Source: Actinomycetes bacterium (GTDB taxonomy: Bacteria > Actinomycetota > Actinomycetes > Actinomycetales > Microbacteriaceae). From it: 5,638 bases of DNA. Both the position numbers and the translations under genes were made by a program. Of the stretch, positions 4,417 to 5,638 are shown piece after piece. Under the pieces are notes generated by a model. It worked only from the letters and a program-made list of their open reading frames with translations. It was not told where the DNA came from and did no database searches. Positions within the stretch are counted from its first letter, which is position 1, and every line of letters begins with the position of its first letter. The stretch is from NCBI GenBank assembly GCA_023432005.1, contig JAEYVF010000109.1:1-5638 (forward strand), written 5' to 3'.

Positions 4417-4455
4417 ATCACTGTGGATCACGTCCGGGAGGGACGACACTAACCC

Positions 4456-5638
<1,183 letters not shown>

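Overview
The window comes from a high-GC actinobacterium, most likely a member of the Microbacteriaceae. This placement is an inference. It rests on the strong G+C bias at third codon positions, the lack of a groES beside groEL, CIRCE operators upstream of groEL, TANNNT-type -10 elements with leaderless or short-leader genes, and the gene families DUF2332, DUF3263, LytR_C and DUF3048. No mobile element, tRNA, rRNA or CRISPR array is visible. It reads as ordinary core chromosome.

Layout. On the minus strand at the left are msrB (methionine-R-sulfoxide reductase) and, overlapping it by one base, the start of a nitroreductase-family gene that runs off the left edge. A 95-base divergent region separates msrB from a plus-strand DUF2332 gene. 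All remaining genes are also on the plus strand. First comes a two-gene unit: a DUF3263 protein followed with no gap by a single-pass membrane protein with an extracytoplasmic LytR_C domain. This pair has the same order as Rv0430-Rv0431 (VirR) of Mycobacterium tuberculosis, which also lies not far from groEL2. Next are a 66-residue cold-shock protein with a long structured leader, a DUF3048 lipoprotein with a textbook lipobox, and the first 394 codons of a standalone groEL behind two CIRCE operators.

Functionally the region combines stress defence and cell-envelope genes. MsrB and the flavin-type nitroreductase suggest redox repair. CspA and GroEL handle cold and heat stress. The LytR_C protein and the DUF3048 lipoprotein sit on the outer face of the membrane. 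These are separate transcription units, each with its own candidate promoter, not one pathway.

The most interesting signals are regulatory. The cspA leader seems to start exactly at an ATG that opens a ten-codon leaderless ORF containing a perfect GC hairpin. Upstream of it are three 11-base-spaced repeats that look like a binding site for an OmpR-family response regulator. groEL has two CIRCE elements that appear to frame its promoter. No clearly new multi-gene system was found.
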